20,538 bases of DNA from the NCBI GenBank assembly GCA_937951455.1, contig CALFBU010000194.1, positions 1-20,538 on the forward strand. The letters run 5' to 3'. The DNA is from an uncultured Rhizobiaceae group bacterium (GTDB lineage: Bacteria > Pseudomonadota > Alphaproteobacteria > Rhizobiales > Rhizobiaceae). The notes below the pieces were generated by a model, which had not been told where the DNA came from, did no database searches, and saw nothing but the letters and a program-made list of their open reading frames with translations. Made by a program: the position numbers and the translations under genes. Shown piece by piece: positions 1 through 13,634 of this stretch; positions within the stretch are counted from its first letter, which is position 1; each line of letters begins with the position of its first letter.

Positions 1-1283
1 ATGGCTACATTGGGTGCGACTTGCCACGCGATGATCGCTGACAAAATGAACAATAAGGCCTCACCTGCAAAAACGGTCGAATAAGCGGTGGCGGGTGAGC
101 CAAATACTGTGCGTGCAGCGTCTACGGCGACCGTGCCCAGAAAACCGCCAAGGCCAAAGGCAATTGCTTGTGATGCGCCCCATAACCCCATGCGCGTTCC
201 TTGTCTTTGCGCTTCGCCTGAATTGGCCAAGCCCATCATCGACCCGATTGCTGCAACAGCGAATGCACCATTTGCAAAGCCAAGGAAAAATACGTTTTCC
301 TGCAAAGGCCAGGTTTGTGGCGCATAAGCAGCAAAGGACAAGCCAACGAATGCAATGGCAGAAGCCAGACAGCCGCCTACCGCCCAAAAGCGCATTGAGC
401 CAAAACGTCTGCCGCCAATGGCACTGCCAGCAATGGCAACAAGGATCATCCCGGCCATAACACCACCATTTTGCACACCTGAAAGCTTGGTCGATTCACC
501 TGGTGTAAAACCGAAGACAAGCCCTGCAAACGGCTCAAGAATTAAGTCTTGCGCGCTATAGGCAAGCATTGAAACGAATACGAAGATTGTAAATTGACGA
601 GCTTTGGTTTCGCCCCACACTTCACGGAAGGCTTTCTTGAAGTCAGGCTTTTCTTTTTTGCTTTGCGCTGTAACTACGGAAGATTTTTTCTCAATACCAA
701 AAATCGCAAGACAGGCCACACTAAAGGCAATTAAAGACACAGTCCCTGAGACCATCACAAGTCTTGTGCCTGAATATGGGTCAAGATTAATGCCTGCAAA
801 AATGGACGTGATGACAAACCCCGCGATCATCATAATCCAGACGATTGAAGCTGCTGCCGGTCTTCTTCTTGCCGAAACACGTGTAGCCAATAACGTCAGC
901 AATGATGTGCCAGAAGCACCAACGCCAATTCCGATCATGATAAAGGCAAAGATGGATAACAGGATTGCTGGCCAAAAATAGGTTGCCATCAAGGCTGTGC
1001 CAACGGCGGCCAGAAGCCCGCCAATTGCAAGCACGGCCATACCACCAATAATCCAGGGAGTCCTCTTGCCGCCGATATCAGAGCCATAGCCCCAACGCGG
1101 TCTCGACATTTGAACCCCGTAATGCAGTGCGACCAAGGCACCTGGCAAAACGGCTGGTAGGGCATATTCAACGACCATGATCCGGTTAAGTGTGGAAGTG
1201 GTCAACACAACGATGGCGCCCAGTGCTGTTTGCACGAGGCCTAAACGAATGATGCTGATCCATGATAATGATTGCGGGGTCAT
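1..1283 (-). CDS. bch2: PucC-family MFS protein, Bch2/ORF428 type (3' end outside window)
   Basis: An open reading frame reads leftwards from ATG at 1283 and leaves the window after 427 codons, so only the last few residues or the stop are missing (family members are about 430 aa). The protein starts MTPQSLSWISIIRLGLVQTA and has about 12 hydrophobic segments, with the family signatures TLNRIMVVE near the N-terminus and QDLILEPFAG in the middle. These mark the PucC/LhaA/Bch2 branch of the major facilitator superfamily, thought to handle (bacterio)chlorophyll delivery or light-harvesting assembly in the inner membrane. Only one base separates its ATG from the bchG stop, so the two are surely co-transcribed and probably translationally coupled. 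The order bchG-orf428 matches Rhodobacter clusters, where bchP follows; here bchP would lie just outside. The exact biochemical role of Bch2 is not settled; the family call is firm. Confidence 0.9.
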   Translation of the reverse strand, partial: MTPQSLSWISIIRLGLVQTALGAIVVLTTSTLNRIMVVEYALPAVLPGALVALHYGVQMSRPRWGYGSDIGGKRTPWIIGGMAVLAIGGLLAAVGTALMATYFWPAILLSIFAFIMIGIGVGASGTSLLTLLATRVSARRRPAAASIVWIMMIAGFVITSIFAGINLDPYSGTRLVMVSGTVSLIAFSVACLAIFGIEKKSSVVTAQSKKEKPDFKKAFREVWGETKARQFTIFVFVSMLAYSAQDLILEPFAGLVFGFTPGESTKLSGVQNGGVMAGMILVAIAGSAIGGRRFGSMRFWAVGGCLASAIAFVGLSFAAYAPQTWPLQENVFFLGFANGAFAVAAIGSMMGLANSGEAQRQGTRMGLWGASQAIAFGLGGFLGTVAVDAARTVFGSPATAYSTVFAGEALLFILSAIIAWQVAPNVA

Positions 1284-1284
1284 C

Positions 1285-2235
1285 TTATTGCCCTCCCGCC
1301 AAAATACTGCCGATACCAATGCTGCTTGTCAGCATGCCCAGCACATAGAGTGATACGCCACTTGCGTTGTAATAAGCAGCCATTTCACGCGGTTTTAAAA
1401 TGAGCTGGACACGATCCATCAGATATTTGAACATCAGGAATATCTGACCCAGTAATAACGCCACGACGATTAACGCATGGATTGGCAGCCCCCAAGAAAA
1501 GAGCAGGTAGACGACAACAACCTGAGGTAGAGCCATGACAAGACTGGCTAACCTTGCTGCATTGTGAGCGCCAATTTGTACGGGTATCGTGCGTACACCC
1601 ATTTGCTTGTCGCCTGAAATCGACTTGAAGTCATTCAGCGTCATGATGCCATGGGCACCCGCGCTATAAAGTAATAATAAAATTATAATTCTGCCATCTG
1701 GAATCGCGCCCAACATCACTGCAGCACCGGTAAACCAAGCCAAGCCCTCATAGGAAATGGCAACGGCTGCATTCCCAAACCATCCATTTTCCTTAAGGCG
1801 TAGAGGCGGTGCGCTATAGGCCCATGCGAGAAAAAGCCCAACCGCAGTTGCCATGACAACCCATTCTCCAAGAACGTAAGCCATGGCTAGCGAAAGGGCC
1901 GTCCAAATCATCGCTATGTACAGGCCCCATCGACCTGGTACACGCCCAGAAGGGATAGGCCTGTCAGGCTCGTTAATCGCATCAACATGACGATCATGCC
2001 AATCGTTAATCGCCTGACTCATCGCGCATACGAGTGGGCCTGCAAGAATAATACCGCCGATGATGGCCAGCCAATTGCCTGAAAAGGCAATACCGCTTGA
2101 AACAACACCACACATATAAGCCCACATGGGCGGAAACCATGTAATAGGTTTTAGCAGTTCCAAAGACGCTGAGAGTGTTGGAAGCTTTCGGTGATTATCG
2201 ATCTCACCAATCGGAGTTGTTTGCACATTTGCCAT
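1285..2235 (-). CDS. bchG: Bacteriochlorophyll a synthase (geranylgeranyl/phytyl bacteriochlorophyllide transferase)
   Basis: This 316-aa polytopic membrane protein belongs to the UbiA prenyltransferase superfamily and esterifies bacteriochlorophyllide a with geranylgeranyl or phytyl diphosphate, the tail-adding step. The first Asp-rich motif is NDWHDRHVD (Asn77-Asp85), followed by INEPDRPIPSGR. The second is NDFKSISGD (Asn201-Asp209), followed by KQMGVRTIP. These hold the Mg-diphosphate and are diagnostic of chlorophyll synthases. About nine hydrophobic segments are visible and the length is normal. The ATG at 2235 has no obvious Shine-Dalgarno. A perfect PpsR palindrome lies 29-47 nt upstream, so the gene probably has its own repressed promoter as well as read-through from ppsR. 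It is followed after one base by bch2. Confidence 0.96.
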   Translation of the reverse strand: MANVQTTPIGEIDNHRKLPTLSASLELLKPITWFPPMWAYMCGVVSSGIAFSGNWLAIIGGIILAGPLVCAMSQAINDWHDRHVDAINEPDRPIPSGRVPGRWGLYIAMIWTALSLAMAYVLGEWVVMATAVGLFLAWAYSAPPLRLKENGWFGNAAVAISYEGLAWFTGAAVMLGAIPDGRIIILLLLYSAGAHGIMTLNDFKSISGDKQMGVRTIPVQIGAHNAARLASLVMALPQVVVVYLLFSWGLPIHALIVVALLLGQIFLMFKYLMDRVQLILKPREMAAYYNASGVSLYVLGMLTSSIGIGSILAGGQ

Positions 2236-2264
2236 ATGAACAAGCTATGGCCAGATAGTATTAA

Positions 2265-2282
2265 TGTCAAATATTTTTGACA
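2265..2282. promoter_or_regulatory. PpsR/CrtJ operator upstream of bchG
   Basis: The sequence TGTCAAATATTTTTGACA matches the PpsR/CrtJ consensus TGT-N12-ACA exactly, with 7-bp perfect arms (TGTCAAA/TTTGACA) around a 4-bp centre. It lies in the 78-bp ppsR-bchG gap. On the minus strand the bchG-proximal arm contains a consensus -35 hexamer, TTGACA; 17 nt on is only a weak -10 candidate (TAGCTT). Binding there would block bchG and bch2 expression. ppsR is encoded directly upstream, so the repressor gene sits next to a target. Confidence 0.85.
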
Positions 2283-2313
2283 CTTATAAATGGCAAATTT
2301 AACTTACAAGGCG

Positions 2314-3732
2314 TCAGGAGTCTTTTTCACCCTTGCCAAGCTTGGCATAAAGGCTTTGTCTGCTGACGCCCAACATCTGAGCGGCAGAAGCGCGATTGTT
2401 TTGCGTAAGTTCAAGCGCCGTTTCAATACATAGCTTTTCAATCATCTCTGTTGTCTCTCGGACAATATCTTTCAGAGGCATGTGGCCCACAAGATTTGCG
2501 ATTTGCTCATTTGAACGGCTAACATTTTCCTGTTGGGCATCGGTACCCATCACCATAGTGCTGACTGGCCTGATCCAAAAACCCAAAACGGTATCTTCGT
2601 CATATTCCAGTTGGGTTGCTGCAATCTCGACGTTTTCTTTTTGACCATGTTGAGTGCGCATGACCGTTGCAAAGCGACGAACGGTATTATGCTCACGCAC
2701 ATTGGCAATCAGCACATTACAGTCAACATTGGGCCTGTCGAAATATGCATCAATTTGCTGACCTATGGCATCTTTTGTATTTGTGACGTTAAAGATGTCC
2801 AAAAAAGCATCATTGCAACTAACAATCTGCCTGGAAGAATTTGTAATCACGAACGCGTCCGGCATTTGTTCAACAAGTGCCAGCACTTTGCGTTCAGATG
2901 CATTCGCAAACCAAGCCGCATTGCTTTCCTGACTTCCCAATTGCAACAATAAATAGCTGGTACGATCTTCTCTGAACAAGGTCGCCGCTATTGAAACTAC
3001 TTCACCAGATTTAAGTTTGATTTTCGCTTGGTCAGAATCGCCACCTTCAACGGCTGCCAACATTAATTTATGCAAGACATCCGCGTCACTTTCATCAAAC
3101 AATGAAAGAACTTTATTGTTTTCAATTCTTTGCGTACCTTTGCCCAAAATCAAGGAGGCTGTTGGATTAATGTCTGTTACACGCAGTGAATTTGCATCAA
3201 CTACAATTTTAGGGGCGTCGCTTAATTGAAAAATGGCTCTATAACGGCTTTCTGCACCTCGAAGTCTTGAAAACTCACGCTCCATTGCTAGCTGCGAACT
3301 CATCAGGCGTCTTTGCAACGCTGCAATTTCTGCAATGTGCTGGCCAAATACGATCACATCGCCATTATCGTTTAGTTTGGCTGCTGTATAGCTGACGGGC
3401 GTATCATCGTCATGAGGCATGCTATGGTTGATTTCGCGTGCACGACTGGTTTCGCCCTTGCGCGCCTCTTCCAACATGTCTGTAACTTTATCTGTACATT
3501 CAGAGGTTACTGTTTCAGAGAACTTCTGCCCAACCCAGCCTCGGCCTCCTGCAGAAAAAAGTTCTTCAACCCGGAAACCTGCATCGCGAATATAACCATT
3601 TGAATCCACAATCAGGGTGACATCAGCTGCGGCATCGAAAAAATGGCTGTTTTCCGCAAGATTAAACCCGGAGAAATATTCCTCCAGATTTTCCAATCTC
3701 ATATTGGCAGTATTTGCAGTATAATCATCCAA
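2314..3732 (-). CDS. ppsR: PpsR/CrtJ transcriptional repressor of photosynthesis genes
   Basis: This 472-aa regulator shows the PpsR layout: an N-terminal PAS-like region (about 30-135), a connecting helix (about 138-165), PAS 1 (about 165-270), PAS 2 (about 283-395) and a C-terminal Fis-type helix-turn-helix (about 425-467, ending AAQMLGVSRQSLYAKLGKG). PpsR represses bch, crt and puc genes under oxygen and light by binding TGT-N12-ACA; two perfect sites occur in this window. The HTH-region redox cysteine of Rhodobacter (Cys424 in PpsR, Cys420 in CrtJ) appears as Cys435. I see no cysteine near the position of the partner Cys251; the others are Cys79, Cys306 and Cys338. The reading frame opens at TTG 3732 after an in-frame TAA. 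ATG 3702 is the alternative start, and neither has a strong ribosome-binding site. It lies 99 bp downstream of ppaA on the same strand. Confidence 0.94.
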   Translation of the reverse strand: MDDYTANTANMRLENLEEYFSGFNLAENSHFFDAAADVTLIVDSNGYIRDAGFRVEELFSAGGRGWVGQKFSETVTSECTDKVTDMLEEARKGETSRAREINHSMPHDDDTPVSYTAAKLNDNGDVIVFGQHIAEIAALQRRLMSSQLAMEREFSRLRGAESRYRAIFQLSDAPKIVVDANSLRVTDINPTASLILGKGTQRIENNKVLSLFDESDADVLHKLMLAAVEGGDSDQAKIKLKSGEVVSIAATLFREDRTSYLLLQLGSQESNAAWFANASERKVLALVEQMPDAFVITNSSRQIVSCNDAFLDIFNVTNTKDAIGQQIDAYFDRPNVDCNVLIANVREHNTVRRFATVMRTQHGQKENVEIAATQLEYDEDTVLGFWIRPVSTMVMGTDAQQENVSRSNEQIANLVGHMPLKDIVRETTEMIEKLCIETALELTQNNRASAAQMLGVSRQSLYAKLGKGEKDS

Positions 3733-3757
3733 TGGTTATGCCTGACTTTTTTCCAAG

Positions 3758-3773
3758 TTTTTGCCAACAAAAA
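3758..3773. repeat. AT-rich inverted repeat between ppaA and ppsR
   Basis: TTTTTG-CCAA-CAAAAA is a perfect 6-bp inverted repeat with a 4-nt loop, located 26-41 nt upstream of the ppsR TTG start. With its larger neighbour at 3799-3820 it fills much of the 99-bp gap. It could be a weak hairpin in the leftward transcript or a protein site. It does not fit the PpsR consensus. Confidence 0.4.
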
Positions 3774-3798
3774 TACTGAAAGAACGTTTCAAACCTCA

Positions 3799-3820
3799 TT
3801 TCAGGTGATCCGACCTGAAA
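3799..3820. repeat. 8-bp inverted repeat (stem-loop or operator) downstream of ppaA
   Basis: Arms TTTCAGGT and ACCTGAAA pair perfectly around the 6-nt loop GATCCG, 12 nt beyond the ppaA stop and 67 nt before the ppsR start. The leftward transcript would form a hairpin there. It has no U-tract on either strand, so it is not a standard intrinsic terminator. A processing or stabilising hairpin that sets the ppaA:ppsR ratio, or a dimeric repressor site, are possible readings. There is no direct evidence for either. Confidence 0.5.
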
Positions 3821-3831
3821 AAGAATCATCA

Positions 3832-4632
3832 TCAATTAATTCGCATCCTGTCATTACAAATTGTTTCTATTACTTCAAGTGCTTGCATAGCGTTATCCGC
3901 AGTAGCATCAGCACCAACCTCCAGATAAAGATCATCAGTTACTATAAAGGGGTATCCTCCTACCAAGATTTTAATATCCTGATTGAGAGACATATTTCTG
4001 ATGCTCTGGATTAATTTCTTACACTCTTTGACTTGTTCATTCTCCGCCACTGACAAAGCTATCATGCTATAGTCTTTGGTTGCTACGTGGTTGAGGAAAA
4101 TTTCTCTTGTCTGGGCCAGACTGGTTTCAACATTATAACCTTTGGCCAGCAAAAATGCTTCCAACATAAAAGCACCAAAAACGTGCTCTTGCCCAGGAAT
4201 TGGCGACAAACATAGAGTTACTTCATGCTTCGTGGGCTCAAGTTCCAAACGCAAACGTTGAGTGTTTTGACGAACAAGATCATGCAAAACAGTAAGTCCA
4301 ATCGTGACATCGCCGAATGAACATAAATCCTGAACCCACATTTCACCCAAAAGGCGAGCGCTATTTGTGTAAAGACCTAAGAACAAATTTGTAACGGAAG
4401 GCTGATCACGCAAAAAATCTTGCGTCATGCGAACTGCAACGTCTTTGTCTCCTGATATCAAAATATTGGAAAATTCAGCCAGAAACTGCTCATTCCTTTT
4501 GTTTGATAAGGGACTGTAATTTTTTTGCGAGGACATTGCGGCCTTACTGCTTATGATACTTGGAATAATTTCATTCGCTAAAGCATCGGCGATGAGGTCC
4601 TGAACCTTCAACTTTCCTGTAAAGTGCTTCAT
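3832..4632 (-). CDS. ppaA: PpaA/AerR, cobalamin-binding antirepressor of PpsR
   Basis: This 266-aa soluble protein has a helical B12-binding cap (about 48-130, including LLGEMWVQDLCSFGDVTIGL), followed by a Rossmann-like B12 domain (about 135-262). The DxHxxG motif of classical cobalamin domains is reduced to PGQEHVFG, whose His150 appears equivalent to the cobalt-liganding histidine reported for Rhodobacter capsulatus AerR. A typical ILVGGYPF follows at 222-229. AerR/PpaA proteins bind cobalamin photochemically and modulate CrtJ/PpsR, linking light and B12 to photosystem synthesis. I chose ATG 4632 because GGAG lies 5 nt upstream; the open frame also extends to GTG 4662 without a good ribosome-binding site. 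It is transcribed leftwards, divergently from bchF, ahead of ppsR. Confidence 0.92.
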   Translation of the reverse strand: MKHFTGKLKVQDLIADALANEIIPSIISSKAAMSSQKNYSPLSNKRNEQFLAEFSNILISGDKDVAVRMTQDFLRDQPSVTNLFLGLYTNSARLLGEMWVQDLCSFGDVTIGLTVLHDLVRQNTQRLRLELEPTKHEVTLCLSPIPGQEHVFGAFMLEAFLLAKGYNVETSLAQTREIFLNHVATKDYSMIALSVAENEQVKECKKLIQSIRNMSLNQDIKILVGGYPFIVTDDLYLEVGADATADNAMQALEVIETICNDRMRIN

Positions 4633-4700
4633 GCGATCTCCACAACATACAGCATACTGCACTGCAAGTCTTAAAATAGTGGCCTGTTTATTTCAACACA

Positions 4701-4729
4701 AGTATGATGTCTAATTTATTGAACGTCAA
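4701..4729 (-). promoter_or_regulatory. Predicted leftward sigma70-type promoter for ppaA-ppsR
   Basis: On the minus strand, TTGACG (-35, plus positions 4729-4724), a 17-nt spacer and CATACT (-10, 4706-4701) give a good housekeeping match. Transcription would begin near 4694, leaving a leader of about 60 nt before the ppaA ATG. The -35 is one arm of the palindrome that also holds the rightward -35. This is prediction by eye only. Confidence 0.5.
4708..4725. promoter_or_regulatory. Degenerate PpsR-like site in ppaA promoter
   Basis: TGTCTAATTTATTGAACG has the TGTC half at the right phase, but ACG replaces ACA at the other end. It falls in the spacer between the predicted leftward -35 and -10. 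Because PpsR binds cooperatively to paired palindromes, a weak site near a strong one could matter. On its own the match is poor. Confidence 0.3.
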
Positions 4730-4741
4730 GTCTTCTTGACT
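4724..4741. promoter_or_regulatory. Palindrome holding both divergent -35 elements
   Basis: GTCAAG-TCTT-CTTGAC (4725-4740) is a perfect 6-bp inverted repeat. Extended by one base each side it has the 18-bp spacing of a PpsR site but with C and T in place of the outer T and A (CGTCA-N8-TGACT). Its arms supply TTGACG to the leftward promoter and TTGACT to the rightward one, 6 bp apart. A factor bound here would affect ppaA-ppsR and the bchF superoperon together. Confidence 0.55.
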
Positions 4742-4764
4742 TTAGCATCAATCAAGCGTTACAT
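4736..4764 (+). promoter_or_regulatory. Predicted rightward sigma70-type promoter for bchF superoperon
   Basis: TTGACT (4736-4741), 17 nt, then TTACAT (4759-4764); with an 18-nt spacer the -10 becomes TACATT. The start of transcription would fall near 4770-4777, inside the perfect PpsR palindrome that follows, a typical repression geometry. The -10 match is only moderate. Confidence 0.45.
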
Positions 4765-4771
4765 TTTAATA

Positions 4772-4789
4772 TGTCAAAATATATTGACA
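4772..4789. promoter_or_regulatory. PpsR/CrtJ operator at the bchF 5' end
   Basis: TGTCAAAATATATTGACA is an exact TGT-N12-ACA site with perfect 6-bp arms (TGTCAA/TTGACA). It overlaps the ATG at 4771-4773, the first possible start of the bchF frame, and lies just downstream of the predicted -10. Binding would block initiation of the whole rightward superoperon. It shares TGTCAA...TTGACA with the bchG operator. Confidence 0.85.
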
Positions 4790-4808
4790 CTCGGTTTGAT
4801 GCCGAAAC

Positions 4809-4815
4809 AGGGAGA
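4809..4815 (+). promoter_or_regulatory. Shine-Dalgarno that supports a TTG start for bchF
   Basis: AGGGAGA lies 6 nt before an in-frame TTG at 4822. No Shine-Dalgarno precedes the ATG at 4771, whose upstream bases are TTACATTTTAAT. This, with the operator over that ATG, decides the start chosen here. Confidence 0.6.
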
Positions 4816-4821
4816 TATAGC

Positions 4822-6707
<1,886 letters not shown>

Positions 6708-6710
6708 ATT

Positions 6711-8238
6711 ATGCAGCTAACTGTTTGGACATATGAAGGCCCGCCACACGTTGGCGCCATGCGCATTGCAACCGCCATGACGGACCTGCATTACGTACTT
6801 CATGCACCACAAGGTGACACTTACGCCGATCTTCTCTTTACGATGATTGAGCGCCGTAAAAAGCGCCCACCTGTAACTTATACAACCTTCCAGGCGCGTG
6901 ATTTGGGTGGCGATACAAGCCAGCTCTTCATGGATGCTGCACGCGATGCGCAGGCACGGTTTAACCCTGCTGCCATGATTGTCGGTGCGTCTTGCACTGG
7001 CGAACTTATTCAGGATGACCCAGGTGGTCTGTCTAAAACATTGGGGCTTCCGGTTCCGGTTATTCCGCTTGAACTTCCTTCTTATTCAAAGAAAGAAAAC
7101 TGGGGTGCGGCCGAAACTTTTTATCAAGTGGTTCGCACAATTGCACCTCAAGGGCCTAACAAATATGAAGCCGACAAGCCATCTTGCAACATCATTGGGC
7201 CTACAGCTCTTGGCTTTCGCCACCGCGATGATGTGCGTGAAATCGTAAACCTGATTGAAGCGCTTGGCATAGATGTCAATGTGGTTGCACCACTGGATGC
7301 CAGTGTTTCTGATCTGCTTCGCCTAAAGCAAGCCGATTTCAACGTTTGTCTATACCCCGAAACTGGCGGTACCGCTTGTAAGTGGATGAAACGTGAATTT
7401 AAACAGCCGTTTACTAGTATCGTCCCGATTGGTGTTGGTGCCACGAATGATTTTATCCGCGAAATTGGCGAACTTTCCGGCATTGATAATGAGACATGCG
7501 AAGACTTCATTTTGATGAATGAAAGCCGTTTGCCTTGGTATTCGCGCTCAATCGATTCAACTTATCTGACTGGCAAACGCGTTTTCATCTTTGGGGATGC
7601 AACCCATGCAATTGCCATGGCGCGTGTTGCACAAAAGGAAATGGGTTATCAGGTTGTAGGTCTTGGTACATATAGCCGCGAGTTTGCTCGTGATATGCGT
7701 GACGCAGCTAAGGAATATGGCATTGAGCCACTCATCACAGATGATTATCTGGAAGTTGAAGAACAGATTGAACTCTTGCAACCAGAGCTGGTTTTGGGGT
7801 CTCAAATGGAGCGCCACATCGCCAAGCGTCTTGGCATTCCAGTTGCTGTCATATCAGCGCCAGTTCATGTGCAGGACTTCCCCGCACGTTATTCCCCACA
7901 GATGGGTTTTGAAGGCGCCAACGTTCTTTTCGACACTTTGGTTCACCCGCTCACCATGGGACTGGAAGAGCATTTGCTTCACATGTTCCGTGATGATTTT
8001 GAATTTAACGATGCCGCAGGTCCTTCACATCTTGGACACTCTGCCAAGAAAGCAGATGCAACCTCTGACGTTGAAACTGCAGTTGTTGTAGATGCTGCCA
8101 ATGACAACCCTGTTTGGGCGATGGAAGCGGAAAAAGAGCTTAAGAAAATACCATTCTTTGTGCGCGGCAAAGCACGTAGAAATACTGAAAAATACGCTCA
8201 TGAACTTGGGCTTGCTGAAATTACGATGGAGACGCTTT

Positions 8239-8267
<29 letters not shown>
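6711..8267 (+). CDS. bchB: Dark-operative protochlorophyllide reductase subunit B
   Basis: BchB (518 aa) pairs with BchN in the catalytic heterotetramer. Asp36 ([11 protein letters not shown]) is the unusual aspartate ligand of the NB-cluster and Cys95 (GASCTGELI) the cysteine ligand. Asp282 in [13 protein letters not shown] appears equivalent to the catalytic proton donor Asp274 of Rhodobacter capsulatus. The C-terminus (about 465-518, [20 protein letters not shown] onward) is the small PCP-reductase domain typical of this subunit. GGAGG lies 8 nt before the ATG. Its last 29 bases overlap the start of bchH. All catalytic residues are in place, so a functional DPOR is expected. Confidence 0.97.
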
Positions 8268-12914
<4,647 letters not shown>

Positions 12915-12926
12915 GAGGCTGATGCG

Positions 12927-13634
12927 ATGAGTAATCTGACATACGAAAACAAGCGTGAAGAGCTGCAAACCTATTTTGACCGTACGGCCAAAGACAAATG
13001 GGTGGCGCTTACTTCAAACACACCTGTATCGCGCATTCGCGAAACGGTTCGCAAGGGACGCGAAGAAATGCGTAATACCTTGCTTGAGTGGTTGCCGGAA
13101 GATTTAACTGGCGCGCGCATTCTCGACGCAGGTTGTGGTACCGGCATGTTAGCCATTGAAGCTGCAAAACGAGGTGCTGATGTTTTGGCGATTGATATTT
13201 CACCAGAACTTGTCAAAGAAGCAAAGAAACGCATGCCAACAAAGCTAAGCAAAGGCAGCGTAGAATTTCTGGCTGGTGACATGCTTGACCCTGCGCACGG
13301 TGATTTTGATTTCATCGTCGCCATGGACTCATTCATTCATTATCCATTGCCTGAAATTATGAAGCTTTTGGAAGAGCTTGGGCCTCGTGCAAAGCAAAAC
13401 ATGTCTTTTACATTTGCACCCAGCACCCCTGCCCTTGAAGTGATGAAAGCTGCTGGCAAACTCTTCCCGCGCAATGACAGATCGCCTGCCATTGAGCCCG
13501 TAAAAGAGCGCAAAATGGTGGATGCCATTGCTGAAAGCGAAATATTGCGCGGCGAAGGCTTCAACAGTTTCCGCATGCGCAAGGTTTCTACCGCATTTTA
13601 TAAATCACAAGCATTGGAGCTTAAACGTTCATGA
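12927..13634 (+). CDS. bchM: Magnesium-protoporphyrin IX O-methyltransferase
   Basis: BchM transfers a methyl group from S-adenosylmethionine to the C13 propionate of Mg-protoporphyrin IX, giving the monomethyl ester that AcsF then cyclises. The 235-aa class I methyltransferase has motif I LDAGCGTG at 66-73, the acidic ribose-binding AIDIS (88-92), and the downstream motifs EFLAGDML and DFIVAMDSFIHYP. A GGAGG lies 9 nt upstream of the ATG. It sits 12 nt after bchL and its stop overlaps the lhaA start by ATGA. Length and order (bchH-bchL-bchM) are standard. Confidence 0.96.
   Translation: MSNLTYENKREELQTYFDRTAKDKWVALTSNTPVSRIRETVRKGREEMRNTLLEWLPEDLTGARILDAGCGTGMLAIEAAKRGADVLAIDISPELVKEAKKRMPTKLSKGSVEFLAGDMLDPAHGDFDFIVAMDSFIHYPLPEIMKLLEELGPRAKQNMSFTFAPSTPALEVMKAAGKLFPRNDRSPAIEPVKERKMVDAIAESEILRGEGFNSFRMRKVSTAFYKSQALELKRS

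Noticed and set aside
88..981. Plus-strand open frames of 79-125 aa at the left edge
   Set aside because: They lie antisense to the continuous bch2 reading frame, which is recognisable along its entire length.
4685..4700. TGTTTATTTCAACACA as another PpsR site
   Set aside because: The half-sites are 10 bp apart instead of 12 and the inner bases do not match the consensus.
8092..8238. A 49-codon upstream extension of bchH in the same frame
   Set aside because: It overlaps the conserved C-terminal domain of bchB in another frame, and a better start with GGAG exists at 8239.
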